A stretch of DNA of 42,087 nucleotides from JAGHAJ01 sp964559865 [NCBI: uncultured Synergistota bacterium] (GTDB lineage: Bacteria; Synergistota; JAGHAJ01), in NCBI GenBank assembly GCA_964559865.1, contig CAZLJD010000006.1:1-42087 (forward strand), read 5' to 3'. The notes below the pieces were generated by a model. It made no database searches. It was not told the origin of the DNA and was given only the letters and a program-made list of their open reading frames with translations. Made by a program: the position numbers and the translations under genes. How positions within the stretch are numbered: position 1 is the first letter of the stretch; each line of letters begins with the position of its first letter. Positions 32,574-42,087 of this stretch are shown here, one piece after another.

Positions 32574-33998
32574 CTAACCACCCCTTTCGCTGTAGTTTTC
32601 CCTTAACCACTTTAAAGCCTCATCTTTGCTATCTATAATACCACTTACCTCCATCATCCGCAACTTATCTTTTATCTCGCCAACCATGGGTCCCGGAGGA
32701 ATACCGAGAACCTTCATTATCTCACATCCATCAAGTAAAGGTGGCCTGCTACTTACCTCCCTCACCCTTTTAAAGTAATAATCTATAGCATAGTGCGCTA
32801 TCTCAAGTAGTCTATCAGGATCACTCCGACCAGATAAAACTCCTCTCGAGGCCCGCAAATCGGCATAAGAAAGCAGGAAGATACCAATGACATCTCTCTG
32901 AACCTTGGTCAAAAACCTCCCTAAGTGTTGAGTGTAATCTTCACCTCTTTTATAAAGCTTTAAGAGGTATATGGGAAACATATGCCAATACACAACCTTC
33001 GAAAGAAATGCTTGCTCCTCATTCGAAAGCCTCATCCTCTCAGCCATCTTGCGAATAATATCTGAGCCCACACATTGGTGTTTCCAAAAATGGACATCCC
33101 CGTGAAACACCTTCCTGGTAAACGGTTTACCTACATCGTGAAACAGAGTGGCTAACTTCAGCAGCTGATAAAAAAACCTTCCTCCGGATATCTCACTACA
33201 AAGATATTCCCTAACATCCGAACCCAAAGAAGATGGCAAATCTCCCAAAGCATCTTCCAACATCCTCAGTGAAAGTAAAGAATGTTCCCAAACATCAAGG
33301 TGATGATATCCTCCTTGTTTCACTCCCACCATATACTTCACAACAGGAAACAACTCCGTTAACACACCATCTTCTTTCATTAATGAGATAGCATCCCAAG
33401 AAACATCCGTAGAGAAAATCCTAAAGAGTTCATCTCTTACTCGCTCAGCAGAAACCCGCTTAAGCCCATCTACAGATTTTCGAGCCAGTGTTCTCGTACT
33501 ATCATCTATGTCAAAGCCAAGAGCAACAGCAAATCTATACATCCTAATGATTCTTACAGGATCAACTCCAAAAATACGAGGAGATACAGCCCTTACAATC
33601 TTTCTATCCACATCGTCCTTGCCATTAAAGGGGTCTATTAGCTCACCATTTCTTATGTCGAATGCCATAGCATTTATCGTAAAGTCACGGTTAATAAGAT
33701 CTGAATAAATGTCACCTTCCATAAGGGTAACATCAATTCTCGGCATATCTCTGGCCAGGAACATGTAAAGCACTTTAGTTCCTCTACCCAAGATCACCGG
33801 TTTTACACCTGTAAAAGAGGAAATTAGCCGTACGAAGAGGGAGATATCTGATTTATGCACACATATATCTATATCCTCTACTGCTTTACCAATGAGGTTA
33901 TCTCTTACTGCCCCACCAACCACATAAGCAGCAACTCTGCCGTTAACTACCTCTCTTAATAATTCCAGTACCTTCAAGATAAGCCCTGGCTTCACCAA
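32574..33998 (-). CDS. cca: CCA tRNA nucleotidyltransferase/poly(A) polymerase family with HD domain
   Basis: The 474-residue protein has the class II nucleotidyltransferase head: VVGGAVRDNLIGK, the catalytic EDIDIC with Asp42 and Asp44, and RDFTINAMAFD. The RNA-binding head/neck with DPVRIIRMYRFAVALGF follows. A C-terminal HD phosphohydrolase domain holds HHLDVWEHSL and LATLFHDVGKP. It adds or repairs the CCA end of tRNAs, although family members can be A-adding only. The reading frame starts at TTG 33998, 56 bases inside folC, with no ribosome site; a later TTG at 33977 could be the true start, so the first few residues are unsure. Confidence 0.9.
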   Translation of the reverse strand: MVKPGLILKVLELLREVVNGRVAAYVVGGAVRDNLIGKAVEDIDICVHKSDISLFVRLISSFTGVKPVILGRGTKVLYMFLARDMPRIDVTLMEGDIYSDLINRDFTINAMAFDIRNGELIDPFNGKDDVDRKIVRAVSPRIFGVDPVRIIRMYRFAVALGFDIDDSTRTLARKSVDGLKRVSAERVRDELFRIFSTDVSWDAISLMKEDGVLTELFPVVKYMVGVKQGGYHHLDVWEHSLLSLRMLEDALGDLPSSLGSDVREYLCSEISGGRFFYQLLKLATLFHDVGKPFTRKVFHGDVHFWKHQCVGSDIIRKMAERMRLSNEEQAFLSKVVYWHMFPIYLLKLYKRGEDYTQHLGRFLTKVQRDVIGIFLLSYADLRASRGVLSGRSDPDRLLEIAHYAIDYYFKRVREVSSRPPLLDGCEIMKVLGIPPGPMVGEIKDKLRMMEVSGIIDSKDEALKWLRENYSERGG

Positions 33999-35277
33999 CG
34001 GTGTACAAGGAACCCGTTATGCACACAAGGGATGCATCCATAGAAAGTGCCTTTTCTACCGCATTCGAAACATTCTCTACCAAATGTATCCTATCCTCAT
34101 CGAGAAATTTACTCACAACACTGTATAACTTTTGAACATCCATCGCCCTGTAGTAATTGGGTTTTGTAATCACCACATCCCTCACAAACGGCATTATGTA
34201 CCTCAACATACCTTCTGCATCCTTATCCCCAAGTATACCCACAACAAGTACCATATCTTCATCAAAATACAAGTTAAGCGCATCCCCCAAAACAGAAGCA
34301 CCGTTACAGTTATGCGCGCCATCGAGTACAATGGTCTTTTTGTCACACTGCACCACTTCAAACCTCCCAGGCCAAAATGCCCTTTCAAAACCATTCCTCA
34401 GGGCATCTTCACCTACATTGAAGTTAGATTGAGATCTAATTGCCTTCAGGGCAACACTTGCATTAACTACCTGGTGAAACCCCAGCATAGAAAGTCGAAC
34501 CCTCTCTACTCTGCCATCAGAATCATAATAATCAAATGTAGTACCCTTCAGCTTCATCTCGACTACCTTAAAACCGAAATCTCTATTCACTACATAAAGT
34601 GGACTGTGCTCCCGTTTTGCTTTCTCAGTGATAACATTCAAAGCATCAACCTCGGTAGAACCAGTGACTACAGGACAATAGGGCTTTATTATACCACTCT
34701 TTTCATACGCTATCTCCTTAATAGTATAACCAAGATATGCCTGGTGATCGATAGCAACATTAGTTATAACGCTAACAAGGGACCTATCTATCACATTCGT
34801 AGCATCGAGTCTACCTCCCATACCGACCTCAAGCACTACTACATCCACTTGCTCCGTATGAAAGTGGAGGAATGCCATAGCAGTAACAACTTCAAAGAAT
34901 GTAGGCCTCATCCCTCTCTCATCCATATCCTCTACAATAGGCATAATTTTACTAAGCAAGCTACAGAGTTCATTGCCGGAAAGGGGGAATCCTCCTACCC
35001 GTATCCTTTCTCCAAATATCTTGAGGTGAGGAGAAGTATAAAGCCCAACCTTATAGCCAGCACTCCTCAAAGCAGAAGCTATAAAGGAAGAGACCGACCC
35101 CTTACCGTTTGTACCTGCTATGTGAAATATAGGTATTCTGTTGTAGTCAACATCAAGTCTTTCCAAGAGGTACCTTTCATTATCCAGACCAAACTTTACC
35201 CCTCTTGGACGGAGAGAATATATGTAATCTAACGCCTTCTTGTATGATGAATCATCACTATTGCACATTAATAGCAT
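33943..35277 (-). CDS. folC: Folylpolyglutamate synthase/dihydrofolate synthase
   Basis: The 444-residue Mur-ligase-family enzyme has the P-loop HIAGTNGKGSVSSFI at about 51-65 and the LYTSPHLKIFGERI stretch. The VLEVGMGGRLDATNVI signature and the DHQAYLGYTIKEIAYEKSGIIKP segment (carrying the carbamylated-lysine position) follow. VLDGAHNCNGASVLGDAL lies in the C-terminal domain. It adds glutamates to folates, and in bifunctional members glutamate to dihydropteroate. It overlaps valS by 20 bases and cca by 56. valS-folC is a common pair in Firmicutes-like genomes. Confidence 0.95.
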   Translation of the reverse strand: MLLMCNSDDSSYKKALDYIYSLRPRGVKFGLDNERYLLERLDVDYNRIPIFHIAGTNGKGSVSSFIASALRSAGYKVGLYTSPHLKIFGERIRVGGFPLSGNELCSLLSKIMPIVEDMDERGMRPTFFEVVTAMAFLHFHTEQVDVVVLEVGMGGRLDATNVIDRSLVSVITNVAIDHQAYLGYTIKEIAYEKSGIIKPYCPVVTGSTEVDALNVITEKAKREHSPLYVVNRDFGFKVVEMKLKGTTFDYYDSDGRVERVRLSMLGFHQVVNASVALKAIRSQSNFNVGEDALRNGFERAFWPGRFEVVQCDKKTIVLDGAHNCNGASVLGDALNLYFDEDMVLVVGILGDKDAEGMLRYIMPFVRDVVITKPNYYRAMDVQKLYSVVSKFLDEDRIHLVENVSNAVEKALSMDASLVCITGSLYTVGEARAYLEGTGIIKRGS

Positions 35278-37876
35278 TCAAGTTATCCCTCAATCTATTC
35301 AGCTTCTCACCCAAATCCCTAAGTCTGCTCCAGTGCTCTTCTATAACCTCAGGAGAAGCATTCTCAAGAAATCCTTTATTATTAAGCCTCTTTTCTATAG
35401 TAGCCAACTCTTTTTCCATTTTCTGGATGTTCTTCCTTATCCTTGCCGATTCCTTTTCAAAATCAACCACCCCTCTTAATTCAACAAATACCTCCGCATC
35501 AGCCGTTACCCCAGCTGCAGAGTGAGGAGGCCTGCTTACATCCTCACCCCAGTAAAGATTTCCAATTCTCGCAAGCCTTTTTAAGTAAGGTATATACGCT
35601 GATATATCTTCATCCGTCTTTATGTACACAGAAACATCTCTATTGGGTGGAACAGACATCTCTGCTCTAATATTCCTTACCATTCTGACCATCTCTTGAA
35701 ACGAAGCGAAGCTCTTTTCAACATCATCACTAACAAGATTCTCATCTACTACAGGCCAAGAATCGCTTACTATCGAAGCACCTGTATCTTCAAGATGATG
35801 CCATATCTCTTCTGTAATAAAGGGCACAACGGGATGAAGCATCTTAAGGATACTCTTTAACACCTCTCTCAAGACAGTTTTAACTGTGTTAACCCGCCGT
35901 ATGTCATCGGAATCATAAAGTGTAACCTTAGCAATTTCAAGATACCAATCACAAAACTCCCTCCACACAAAATTATACGCAACCCTTACTGCCTCCCCCA
36001 AACTATAGGATTCCAGCAGTTCTGTTTCCCTACCTATAGCCTTCTGCAGCCTACTCAATATCCACCTGTCTGCAATATCCAGCTTCAAACTGCCAGCATC
36101 GTAGTCGTAGTTTTCAAGTTGGGAAAGTACAAATCGTGCAGCATTCCAGAGTTTATTCATAAAGTTTCTGGAAGTCTTTATCCTATCCTTAGAAAGCTTT
36201 ATATCTCTTCCCTGAATGGCAAGGTAAGCTAAGGTAAACCTCAGGGCATCTGCCCCTACTTCTTTTATCATATCAAGGGGGTCTATAACATTGCCATACG
36301 ACTTGCTCATTTTCTTGCCCTTTTCGTCTCTCACCAGTGCGTGAATGTATACATCTCTGAATGGCTCTTGTCCCATAAATTTAGTGCCCATCATTATCAT
36401 CCTTGCCACCCAAAAGAACAAGATGTCAAAACCCGTAACGAGTAAAGAGGTGGGGTAATAGTACTCCAAGTCCTCAGTTTTATCAGGCCAACCAAGTGTA
36501 GAGAACGGCCACAAAGCAGAACTAAACCATGTATCAAGGACATCCTCATCTCTCCGTAATCTCTTGCTTCCACACCTCTCACAGACCTTAGGCTCCCCCG
36601 TGGAGACATTTAAATGGCCACAGTCCTCACAATACCAAACAGGTATCCTATGTCCCCACCATATCTGCCTCGATATACACCAATCCCTTATATTATTCAT
36701 CCACTCATAGTAAAGTTTCTTCCAGTGTTTTGGATAAAACTTTATTTTCCCATCCTCAACCACCTTCACAGCCTCATCTGCCAACGGCTTTATCTTTACA
36801 AACCATTGCTCCGAAAGGTAGGGTTCTACAACTGTCTTGCAACGGTAACACCTACCTACCGCATGCTTATAAGGCTCCTCTTTTTCAATTAATCCCTTAT
36901 CATAAAGGTCCTTTACAACTTCCTTCCTCGCCTCAAAGCGGTCAAGACCAGCATACTTACCCACCTCGCTACTCATCTTCGCATCGGAGGTCAAAATGTT
37001 TATCTTCGGAAGGTTATGCCTTTCAGCTATCAGAAAATCGTTTGGGTCATGGGCAGGTGTTACCTTCAAAGCCCCTGTTCCAAAAGAAGGGTCAACGTAG
37101 TTATCCTCTATTATTTCAACTTCTCTATCGGTAAGCGGAACCCTCACCCTCCTGCCAACTACTTCCTTATATCTATCATCTCTCGGATGAACTGCTACAG
37201 CCACATCTCCGAGTATTGTCTCTGGTCTAACTGTAGCAACAACAATATAGCCATCACCATCCACAAATGGATACTTAACATAGTAAAGCGTTGCATCCTC
37301 CTCTTCATATTCCACCTCTATATCAGAGAGAGCAGTATGACAACGCGGACACCAGTTTACAATATACTTATCCCTGTAAATAAGCCCTTCCTCATACAGC
37401 CTCACAAAAACCTCCTTGACAGCCCTGGAAAGTCCCTCATCCATAGTAAACCTTAACCTATCCCAATCACACGAAACACCAAGCCTCTTTAGTTGGTTTA
37501 TGATCGTATTGCCATACTGTTCCTTCCACTTCCAGACTTCCTCTATAAACTTCTCTCTACCTATCTCCCTTCTATCTATCCCTTTAGACGCAAGGTTTCT
37601 CTCCACAACATTTTGAGTTGCTATGCCAGCATGGTCCGTACCGGGAAGCCACATTACATTAAACCCCTGCATCTTTTTCATCCTTATAACAATGTCCTGA
37701 ATTGTAACATTAAGAGCATGCCCCATATGCAAAGAACCTGTAACATTGGGAGGAGGTATGACAATAGAGAATGGCTTCTTTGCATTATCCACCTCCGAGT
37801 GAAATACCTTGTTATCAATCCACCACTTGCTCCACTTCTCCTCCACTTCCCACGGTTCATACGTCTTCTGAAGCAT
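35258..37876 (-). CDS. valS: Valine--tRNA ligase
   Basis: The 872-residue class I synthetase has the HIGH motif as HMGHALNV near residue 51 and KMSKSYGNVIDP near 530. An editing domain lies between them with CPRCHTALSDIEVEYEE. Cysteine pairs (CYRC; CEDC with CERC) suggest bound zinc. The WEVEEKWSKWW start and the C-terminal coiled-coil arm (about 805-872, rich in Glu, Arg and Leu) are those of ValRS. It charges tRNA-Val in the cytosol. The ATG at 37876 has GGGAGGG 11 bases before it. It follows the 109-base gap after lon. Confidence 0.97.
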   Translation of the reverse strand: MLQKTYEPWEVEEKWSKWWIDNKVFHSEVDNAKKPFSIVIPPPNVTGSLHMGHALNVTIQDIVIRMKKMQGFNVMWLPGTDHAGIATQNVVERNLASKGIDRREIGREKFIEEVWKWKEQYGNTIINQLKRLGVSCDWDRLRFTMDEGLSRAVKEVFVRLYEEGLIYRDKYIVNWCPRCHTALSDIEVEYEEEDATLYYVKYPFVDGDGYIVVATVRPETILGDVAVAVHPRDDRYKEVVGRRVRVPLTDREVEIIEDNYVDPSFGTGALKVTPAHDPNDFLIAERHNLPKINILTSDAKMSSEVGKYAGLDRFEARKEVVKDLYDKGLIEKEEPYKHAVGRCYRCKTVVEPYLSEQWFVKIKPLADEAVKVVEDGKIKFYPKHWKKLYYEWMNNIRDWCISRQIWWGHRIPVWYCEDCGHLNVSTGEPKVCERCGSKRLRRDEDVLDTWFSSALWPFSTLGWPDKTEDLEYYYPTSLLVTGFDILFFWVARMIMMGTKFMGQEPFRDVYIHALVRDEKGKKMSKSYGNVIDPLDMIKEVGADALRFTLAYLAIQGRDIKLSKDRIKTSRNFMNKLWNAARFVLSQLENYDYDAGSLKLDIADRWILSRLQKAIGRETELLESYSLGEAVRVAYNFVWREFCDWYLEIAKVTLYDSDDIRRVNTVKTVLREVLKSILKMLHPVVPFITEEIWHHLEDTGASIVSDSWPVVDENLVSDDVEKSFASFQEMVRMVRNIRAEMSVPPNRDVSVYIKTDEDISAYIPYLKRLARIGNLYWGEDVSRPPHSAAGVTADAEVFVELRGVVDFEKESARIRKNIQKMEKELATIEKRLNNKGFLENASPEVIEEHWSRLRDLGEKLNRLRDNLNAINVQ

Positions 37877-37985
37877 AACAGTTAATTCCCTCCCACCTCA
37901 TATACTAGAAGTAAAAAACACACCCTCTCTTTGCAAAACCAAGCACACTATTCAAGGAAAAACAGAAGAGGAATACCAAAATTTC
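37877..37985 (-). other. Intergenic gap lon-valS
   Basis: This 109-base stretch is the only real gap in the long minus-strand run from clpP to the 5'-nucleotidase. It holds the valS ribosome site and a T-rich patch, but I see no clear hairpin terminator, no T-box leader elements and no promoter with good boxes and spacing. It may contain a weak promoter for valS that I cannot pin down. Confidence 0.5.
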
Positions 37986-40331
37986 TTACTTCTCCCTGAC
38001 AACCCTTCGAGGTTCCTTAACCAGCGCCTCTTTTATCACGCTCTCTACTCTCTCGACAAATACAAAGTTTATATCCTTCTTTACATGCTCAGGGATCTCC
38101 ACACAATCCTTCTTGTTATCAACAGGCATTATCACCTTCTTAACACCAGCTCTATGAGCCGCAAGGACCTTTTCCTTCACTCCTCCAATGGCCAGGATCT
38201 TACCCCTGAGTGTAATCTCCCCTGTCATTGCCACATCTCTTCTAACAGGCACCTTTGTAAAGGCAGAAAGCATCGATACAAACATTGCTATTCCCGCCGA
38301 TGGACCATCTTTTGGTATAGCCCCCTCAGGGACATGTATATGAACATCATACTTTTCGTAAAAATTCTCCTTCACACCAAACTCTTTACTGTGCGCCCTT
38401 ATATAACTCATAGCAGCCCTTGCAGACTCCTGCATCACATCACCAAGATTACCCGTAAGAATAAGATTACCCTTACCCGGCATGACAACACTCTCTATGA
38501 AAAGTATTTCACCCCCTGTTTCTGTCCACGCAAGGCCAGTAGACACACCAATCTCATTCTCCTTTTCCGCAATACCATAATGATATTTGGGTGGACCAAG
38601 AAACTTACTCAAGTTCCTTGCAGTAAAGGTTATATCCCCTTCTGCACCCTGAACGATCTTCCTCGCTGCTTTCCTACAAAGAGTCGCTATCTCTCTTTCT
38701 AAATTCCTAACTCCTGCCTCTCTGGTATATTCCCTCACAATCCTCAGCAAGGCACCATCGGTCACTCTGACATTGTACTTCACCAATCCGTGTTTATCCA
38801 TCTGCTTAGGAAGCAAATGCAGCTTGGCTATGTGAAGCTTCTCATCCTCTGTATAACCCGGCATATGTATAACTTCCATCCTGTCAAGCAGCGCACGAGG
38901 AATGGTGTGAGTGACATTCGCAGTTGTTATAAACATAACCTCAGAAAGATCAAATGGGACTTCAAGATAGTGATCACTAAACGCAGAGTTCTGCTCTGGG
39001 TCAAGGGCTTCAAGTAAAGCAGCTGCAGGATCACCCCTAAAATCTACACCTATCTTATCCACCTCATCGAGCAAAAACACTGGATTTTTGGTGCCTGCCT
39101 GCTTTATTTTTTGAATTATTCTCCCCGGCATGGCACCTATGTATGTTCTCCTATGCCCTCTGATTTCTGCTTCATCTCTCACACCACCAAGGGAAAACTG
39201 TACAAACTTCCTTCCAAGCGCCCTTGCAATAGACCTACCCAAGGAAGTCTTACCAACACCAGGGGGTCCAACAAAGCATATAATTTGCCCTTTCATCTTG
39301 TTAGAAAGCTTCCTCGTAGCAAGATATTCAAGAATTCTTTCCTTAACCTTTTCAAGCCCGTAATGATCCTCATTTAAAACCTTCTCAACCTCACCTATAT
39401 CAAGTCTATCCCTCGTCCTTTTAGCCCAAGGAAGAGAAACTAACCACTCTATATATGTCCTAACCACAGTAGCTTCGGCAGAAACATAGGGCATCTTTTG
39501 TAATCTACTAAGCTCCTGCAACGCCTTTTTCTTTGCAGCTGCCGGCATCCTTGCCTTCTTTATCTTTTCCCTGTACTCCTCTATCTCCCTTTCCTGTTCT
39601 CCCTGTTCACCAAGCTCTTTCTGTATGGCGTGAAGCTGCTCTCTCAAGTAATATTCCTTTTGGGTCTTTCCAAGCTTTCCCCTAACCTCTTCGTGTATCT
39701 TCTTCTCTACTTCCAGTATCTCAACTTCCCTTACGAGTATCTCCAATATCTTTCTTAACCTCTCAGAAGGGGCCAACGTTTCAAGTATAGACTGCTTTTC
39801 TGGTAGTTTCAGCACCATGTGAGAAGCTATGACATCTGCAAGTTGACCAGGGTTATCTATGTTGCTCACCGCTATGGCAGTCTCTGGTGGTACTTTAGGG
39901 TGCAAACGAACATACTTGTCAAACTCATTCACTACATCCCTCATCAGCGCTTCGAGTTCTGGAGTTAAAGGTTCCGTAATAGAAACTTCGCTTATCTGGA
40001 CCTCAAAAAACTTCGCTATACCAACATACTGCTCTATCTTAACTCTGTTTATACCTTCCACAAGTACCTTTACAGTCCCGTCGGGAAGCTTCAACATTTG
40101 TAGTATCTGACACAATGTACCTATCCTATATATATCATCTATGGTTGGCTCATTTATAGTAGGATCTTTCTGTGCAGAGACAACTAACAACTTCCCTTTC
40201 ATGGTAGCATCTTCCAATGCGTTGAGGGACTTAGGCCTCCCAACAAATAGAGGTATTACCATATGCGGAAATACAACTACATCCCTAACTGGTAACAAAG
40301 GTGCTATCTTGCCTTCTATTCTGTTCTCCAT
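37986..40331 (-). CDS. lon: ATP-dependent protease Lon
   Basis: The 781-residue LonA protease has the N-terminal substrate domain (PLLPVRDVVVFPHMVIPLFV at 11-30) and a coiled-coil linker around 190-275. The AAA+ domain carries Walker A GPPGVGKTSLGR and Walker B VFLLDEVDKIG. The protease domain has the catalytic serine in PKDGPSAGIAM and lysine in GGVKEKVLAAHRAG. It degrades misfolded and regulatory proteins. I chose ATG 40331 (GAGGG 9 bases before it) over a TTG at 40340 that overlaps clpX. It lies 1 base from clpX in the usual clpP-clpX-lon order. Confidence 0.97.
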   Translation of the reverse strand: MENRIEGKIAPLLPVRDVVVFPHMVIPLFVGRPKSLNALEDATMKGKLLVVSAQKDPTINEPTIDDIYRIGTLCQILQMLKLPDGTVKVLVEGINRVKIEQYVGIAKFFEVQISEVSITEPLTPELEALMRDVVNEFDKYVRLHPKVPPETAIAVSNIDNPGQLADVIASHMVLKLPEKQSILETLAPSERLRKILEILVREVEILEVEKKIHEEVRGKLGKTQKEYYLREQLHAIQKELGEQGEQEREIEEYREKIKKARMPAAAKKKALQELSRLQKMPYVSAEATVVRTYIEWLVSLPWAKRTRDRLDIGEVEKVLNEDHYGLEKVKERILEYLATRKLSNKMKGQIICFVGPPGVGKTSLGRSIARALGRKFVQFSLGGVRDEAEIRGHRRTYIGAMPGRIIQKIKQAGTKNPVFLLDEVDKIGVDFRGDPAAALLEALDPEQNSAFSDHYLEVPFDLSEVMFITTANVTHTIPRALLDRMEVIHMPGYTEDEKLHIAKLHLLPKQMDKHGLVKYNVRVTDGALLRIVREYTREAGVRNLEREIATLCRKAARKIVQGAEGDITFTARNLSKFLGPPKYHYGIAEKENEIGVSTGLAWTETGGEILFIESVVMPGKGNLILTGNLGDVMQESARAAMSYIRAHSKEFGVKENFYEKYDVHIHVPEGAIPKDGPSAGIAMFVSMLSAFTKVPVRRDVAMTGEITLRGKILAIGGVKEKVLAAHRAGVKKVIMPVDNKKDCVEIPEHVKKDINFVFVERVESVIKEALVKEPRRVVREK

Positions 40332-40332
40332 G

Positions 40333-41637
40333 CTAAGCAACCCTCTCCCTAAGAGTAATCTCTATCCTTCCAGATTCCCCTTCAAGTATCGGATCCGCCT
40401 TCCTTTTTATGACATCTTCAGTGATAACGCACCTCTTAACTCCACTTATAGAAGGGAGCTTGAACATAATGTCCAGCATTGCCTCCTCCAATACAGATCT
40501 CAACCCACGAGCACCTGTCTTTCTGTTCATAGCCTCTTTAGCAACAGCCTTCAAAGCTTCATCGGTAAATACAAGCTCCACATCTTCCATATCAAAGTAT
40601 TTCTTATACTGCTTGACGAGTGAATTTTTGGGCTTCTTAAGTATCTCTACCAGAGAGTCCTCGTTCAAGGCGTCAAGCGTAGCAACAACTGGTAGTCTAC
40701 CAACAAATTCAGGTATAAAACCATACTCCAAAAGATCCTCCGGAAGAATATTCTGCAAGATCTCTCCTATCTTACGTTCTTTCCTTTCCGCAACATCACC
40801 ACCAAAACCCACAACATTCCTACCCATTCTACGCTCTATAATATCCTCAAGCCCATCAAATGCACCACCACATATAAACAGGATATTCTCCGTATTTATC
40901 TGTATATATTCTTGATGCGGATGTTTTCTGCCACCCTGAGGCGGAACATTTGCAACGGTGCCTTCCAATATCTTTAACAGTGCCTGCTGTACCCCTTCTC
41001 CAGATACATCTCGGGTTATGGAAGGTGAATCGCTCTTTCTTGCTATTTTATCCACCTCATCTATGTATATAATGCCCTTCTCCGCTTTCTCAACATCATA
41101 ATCAGTAGCCTGTAAAAGCCTTACAAGGATGTTCTCTACATCCTCACCAACATACCCAGCTTCCGTGAGAGACGTTGCATCCGCAATAGCAAACGGAACA
41201 TCTAAGATCTTCGCAAGTGTCCTTGCCAAAAGTGTCTTACCAGAGCCTGTAGGGCCTATCAAAAGTATATTGCTTTTCTGTATCTCAACATCATTACTTC
41301 TCATACCACTATAGCTTATACGCTTGTAATGATTATACACCGCCACGGAAAGTATCTTCTTCGCACTCTCCTGACCAACCACATACCCATCAAGCATCTT
41401 CTTTATCTCTTCTGGCTTCGGCAAATTCAGAATACTTCCACCAAGCCCTTCAAGCCTAAACTCCTCATCAAGTATGTCCTTACAGAGATTTACACACTCA
41501 TCACATATATACACACCAGGGCCTGCTATAAGCTTTCTCACCTCATTCTGCGTTCTACCACAAAACGAACACCTCAGCAACCTCTTACCCTGCCCCTTGT
41601 TTATAATCCTTTTAGAGCCACCATTACCTGTAGCCAT
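40333..41637 (-). CDS. clpX: ATP-dependent Clp protease ATP-binding subunit ClpX
   Basis: The 434-residue unfoldase has an N-terminal zinc-binding domain (CSFC at about 22-25 and CDECVNLC) and the AAA+ domain. The latter has Walker [16 protein letters not shown], Walker [14 protein letters not shown] and the ClpX pore and sensor stretches ([26 protein letters not shown]). It feeds tagged proteins into ClpP. An IGF-type ClpP-docking loop is expected before the second Walker region: here it reads VGFGGDV, close to the usual IGFG. Six bases separate it from clpP. Confidence 0.97.
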   Translation of the reverse strand: MATGNGGSKRIINKGQGKRLLRCSFCGRTQNEVRKLIAGPGVYICDECVNLCKDILDEEFRLEGLGGSILNLPKPEEIKKMLDGYVVGQESAKKILSVAVYNHYKRISYSGMRSNDVEIQKSNILLIGPTGSGKTLLARTLAKILDVPFAIADATSLTEAGYVGEDVENILVRLLQATDYDVEKAEKGIIYIDEVDKIARKSDSPSITRDVSGEGVQQALLKILEGTVANVPPQGGRKHPHQEYIQINTENILFICGGAFDGLEDIIERRMGRNVVGFGGDVAERKERKIGEILQNILPEDLLEYGFIPEFVGRLPVVATLDALNEDSLVEILKKPKNSLVKQYKKYFDMEDVELVFTDEALKAVAKEAMNRKTGARGLRSVLEEAMLDIMFKLPSISGVKRCVITEDVIKRKADPILEGESGRIEITLRERVA

Positions 41638-41643
41638 ATAAAA

Positions 41644-42087
41644 TCAACCCCTCTTTTGTATTACTTCATCAACAATACCGTACTCTTTAGCCATCTCTGC
41701 AGTCATATAGAAGTCCCTCTCCGTATCCCTCTCTACTTCAGCAAGAGGCTTACCCGTATGCTCTGCAAGTATCTCATTAAGCAGCCTCTTTATTCTTAGT
41801 ATCTCCCTCGCCTGAATATCAACATCCGTTGCCTGACCCTGTGCACCACCCAATGGCTGATGTATCATTATCCTACTATGCGGCAAAGAGTACCTTTTAC
41901 CCTTGGTGCCTGCAGCAAGTAGCAAAGCTGCCATACTCGCTGCCTGACCAATACATATAGTAGAAATCTCAGACTTTATATACTGCATCGTATCATATAT
42001 AGCCAGCCCTGCTGTAACCTCACCACCAGGGCTATTTATGTAAAGGTGAATCGTCTTAGATGGATCTTCTGCCTCCAAAAACAACAT
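41644..42087 (-). CDS. clpP: ATP-dependent Clp protease proteolytic subunit ClpP (N-terminus outside window)
   Basis: The C-terminal 147 residues of ClpP are present. The catalytic triad is complete: Ser51 in [10 protein letters not shown], His76 in IMIHQPLGG and Asp125 in RDTERDFYM (numbers within the fragment), with the same spacing as Ser97, His122 and Asp171 of E. coli ClpP. The fragment begins [22 protein letters not shown], which is internal in other ClpPs, so about 55-60 N-terminal residues lie beyond the window. It forms the barrel that works with ClpX, encoded 6 bases downstream. Confidence 0.97.
   Translation of the reverse strand: MLFLEAEDPSKTIHLYINSPGGEVTAGLAIYDTMQYIKSEISTICIGQAASMAALLLAAGTKGKRYSLPHSRIMIHQPLGGAQGQATDVDIQAREILRIKRLLNEILAEHTGKPLAEVERDTERDFYMTAEMAKEYGIVDEVIQKRG

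Noticed and set aside
34132-35232. A 366-codon open frame on the plus strand
   Set aside because: It lies wholly opposite folC, which has all its motifs; the predicted protein is rich in His, Ile, Arg and Tyr with no recognisable domain.
37877-37985. T-box leader before valS
   Set aside because: The 109-base gap is too short for a complete T-box and I see no T-box sequence or antiterminator.

Overview
The window looks like chromosome from a thermophilic, anaerobic, diderm bacterium. The diderm call rests on a TonB-dependent outer-membrane receptor with ExbB, ExbD and a TonB-like protein. The thermophile/anaerobe call is inference from three GH57 glycosidases, a four-subunit ferredoxin-dependent 2-oxoacid oxidoreductase and a butyrate-kinase-family enzyme. 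FapR and SpoVS, best known from Firmicutes, occur next to the outer-membrane genes. This mix fits deep diderm thermophile lineages (for example Synergistota- or Thermosulfidibacter-like), but I cannot fix the phylum from the sequence. Gene density is very high, genes often overlap by 1 to 20 bases, and GTG and TTG starts are common.

Region 1 (1-4490, minus strand) is a cobalamin-uptake operon. A canonical cobalamin riboswitch precedes a BtuB-like receptor, then ExbB, a BtuF-like periplasmic binding protein, ExbD and a TonB-like protein cut by the window edge. No BtuC or BtuD is present in the window.

Region 2 (4532-13480, minus strand) holds spoVS behind its own promoter and a complete fatty-acid initiation and elongation operon: fapR, plsX, fabH, fabK, fabD, fabG, acpP, fabF, rnc and a radical SAM gene. 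Its promoter (TTGACA, 17-base spacer, TAAATT) is overlapped by a strong match to the FapR operator, so malonyl-CoA-responsive autoregulation is likely.

Region 3 (13480-18445, plus strand) is a compact catabolic cassette pointing against its neighbours. A perfect-consensus promoter (TTGACA, 17 bases, TATAAT) with a palindrome just downstream drives an IclR regulator, the gamma, delta, alpha and beta subunits of a 2-oxoacid:ferredoxin oxidoreductase, and a butyrate/branched-chain acid kinase. Together these could turn 2-oxoacids (probably from amino acids) into acyl-CoA, reduced ferredoxin and, through an acyl phosphate, ATP. The phosphotransacylase is not in the window. A 14-bp hairpin closes the unit against the convergent operon.

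Region 4 (18448-42087, minus strand) is a long, nearly gapless run. It goes clpP (5' end outside the window), clpX and lon (proteolysis), a 109-base gap, then valS, folC, a CCA/poly(A) polymerase, a CPA2 cation/proton antiporter, a two-CBS protein, a nucleotidyltransferase fused to a phosphomutase-like domain with lost active-site motifs, two GH57 enzymes, a GalT-like enzyme, a GH57 branching enzyme, glycogen synthase and a secreted 5'-nucleotidase. The second half reads as a glycogen/alpha-glucan module built on GH57 enzymes instead of GH13.

I found no tRNA, rRNA, CRISPR array, insertion sequence or phage gene. The only non-coding stretches longer than about 90 bases are the btu leader, the spoVS leader, the fapR-iclR divergent region and the lon-valS gap.
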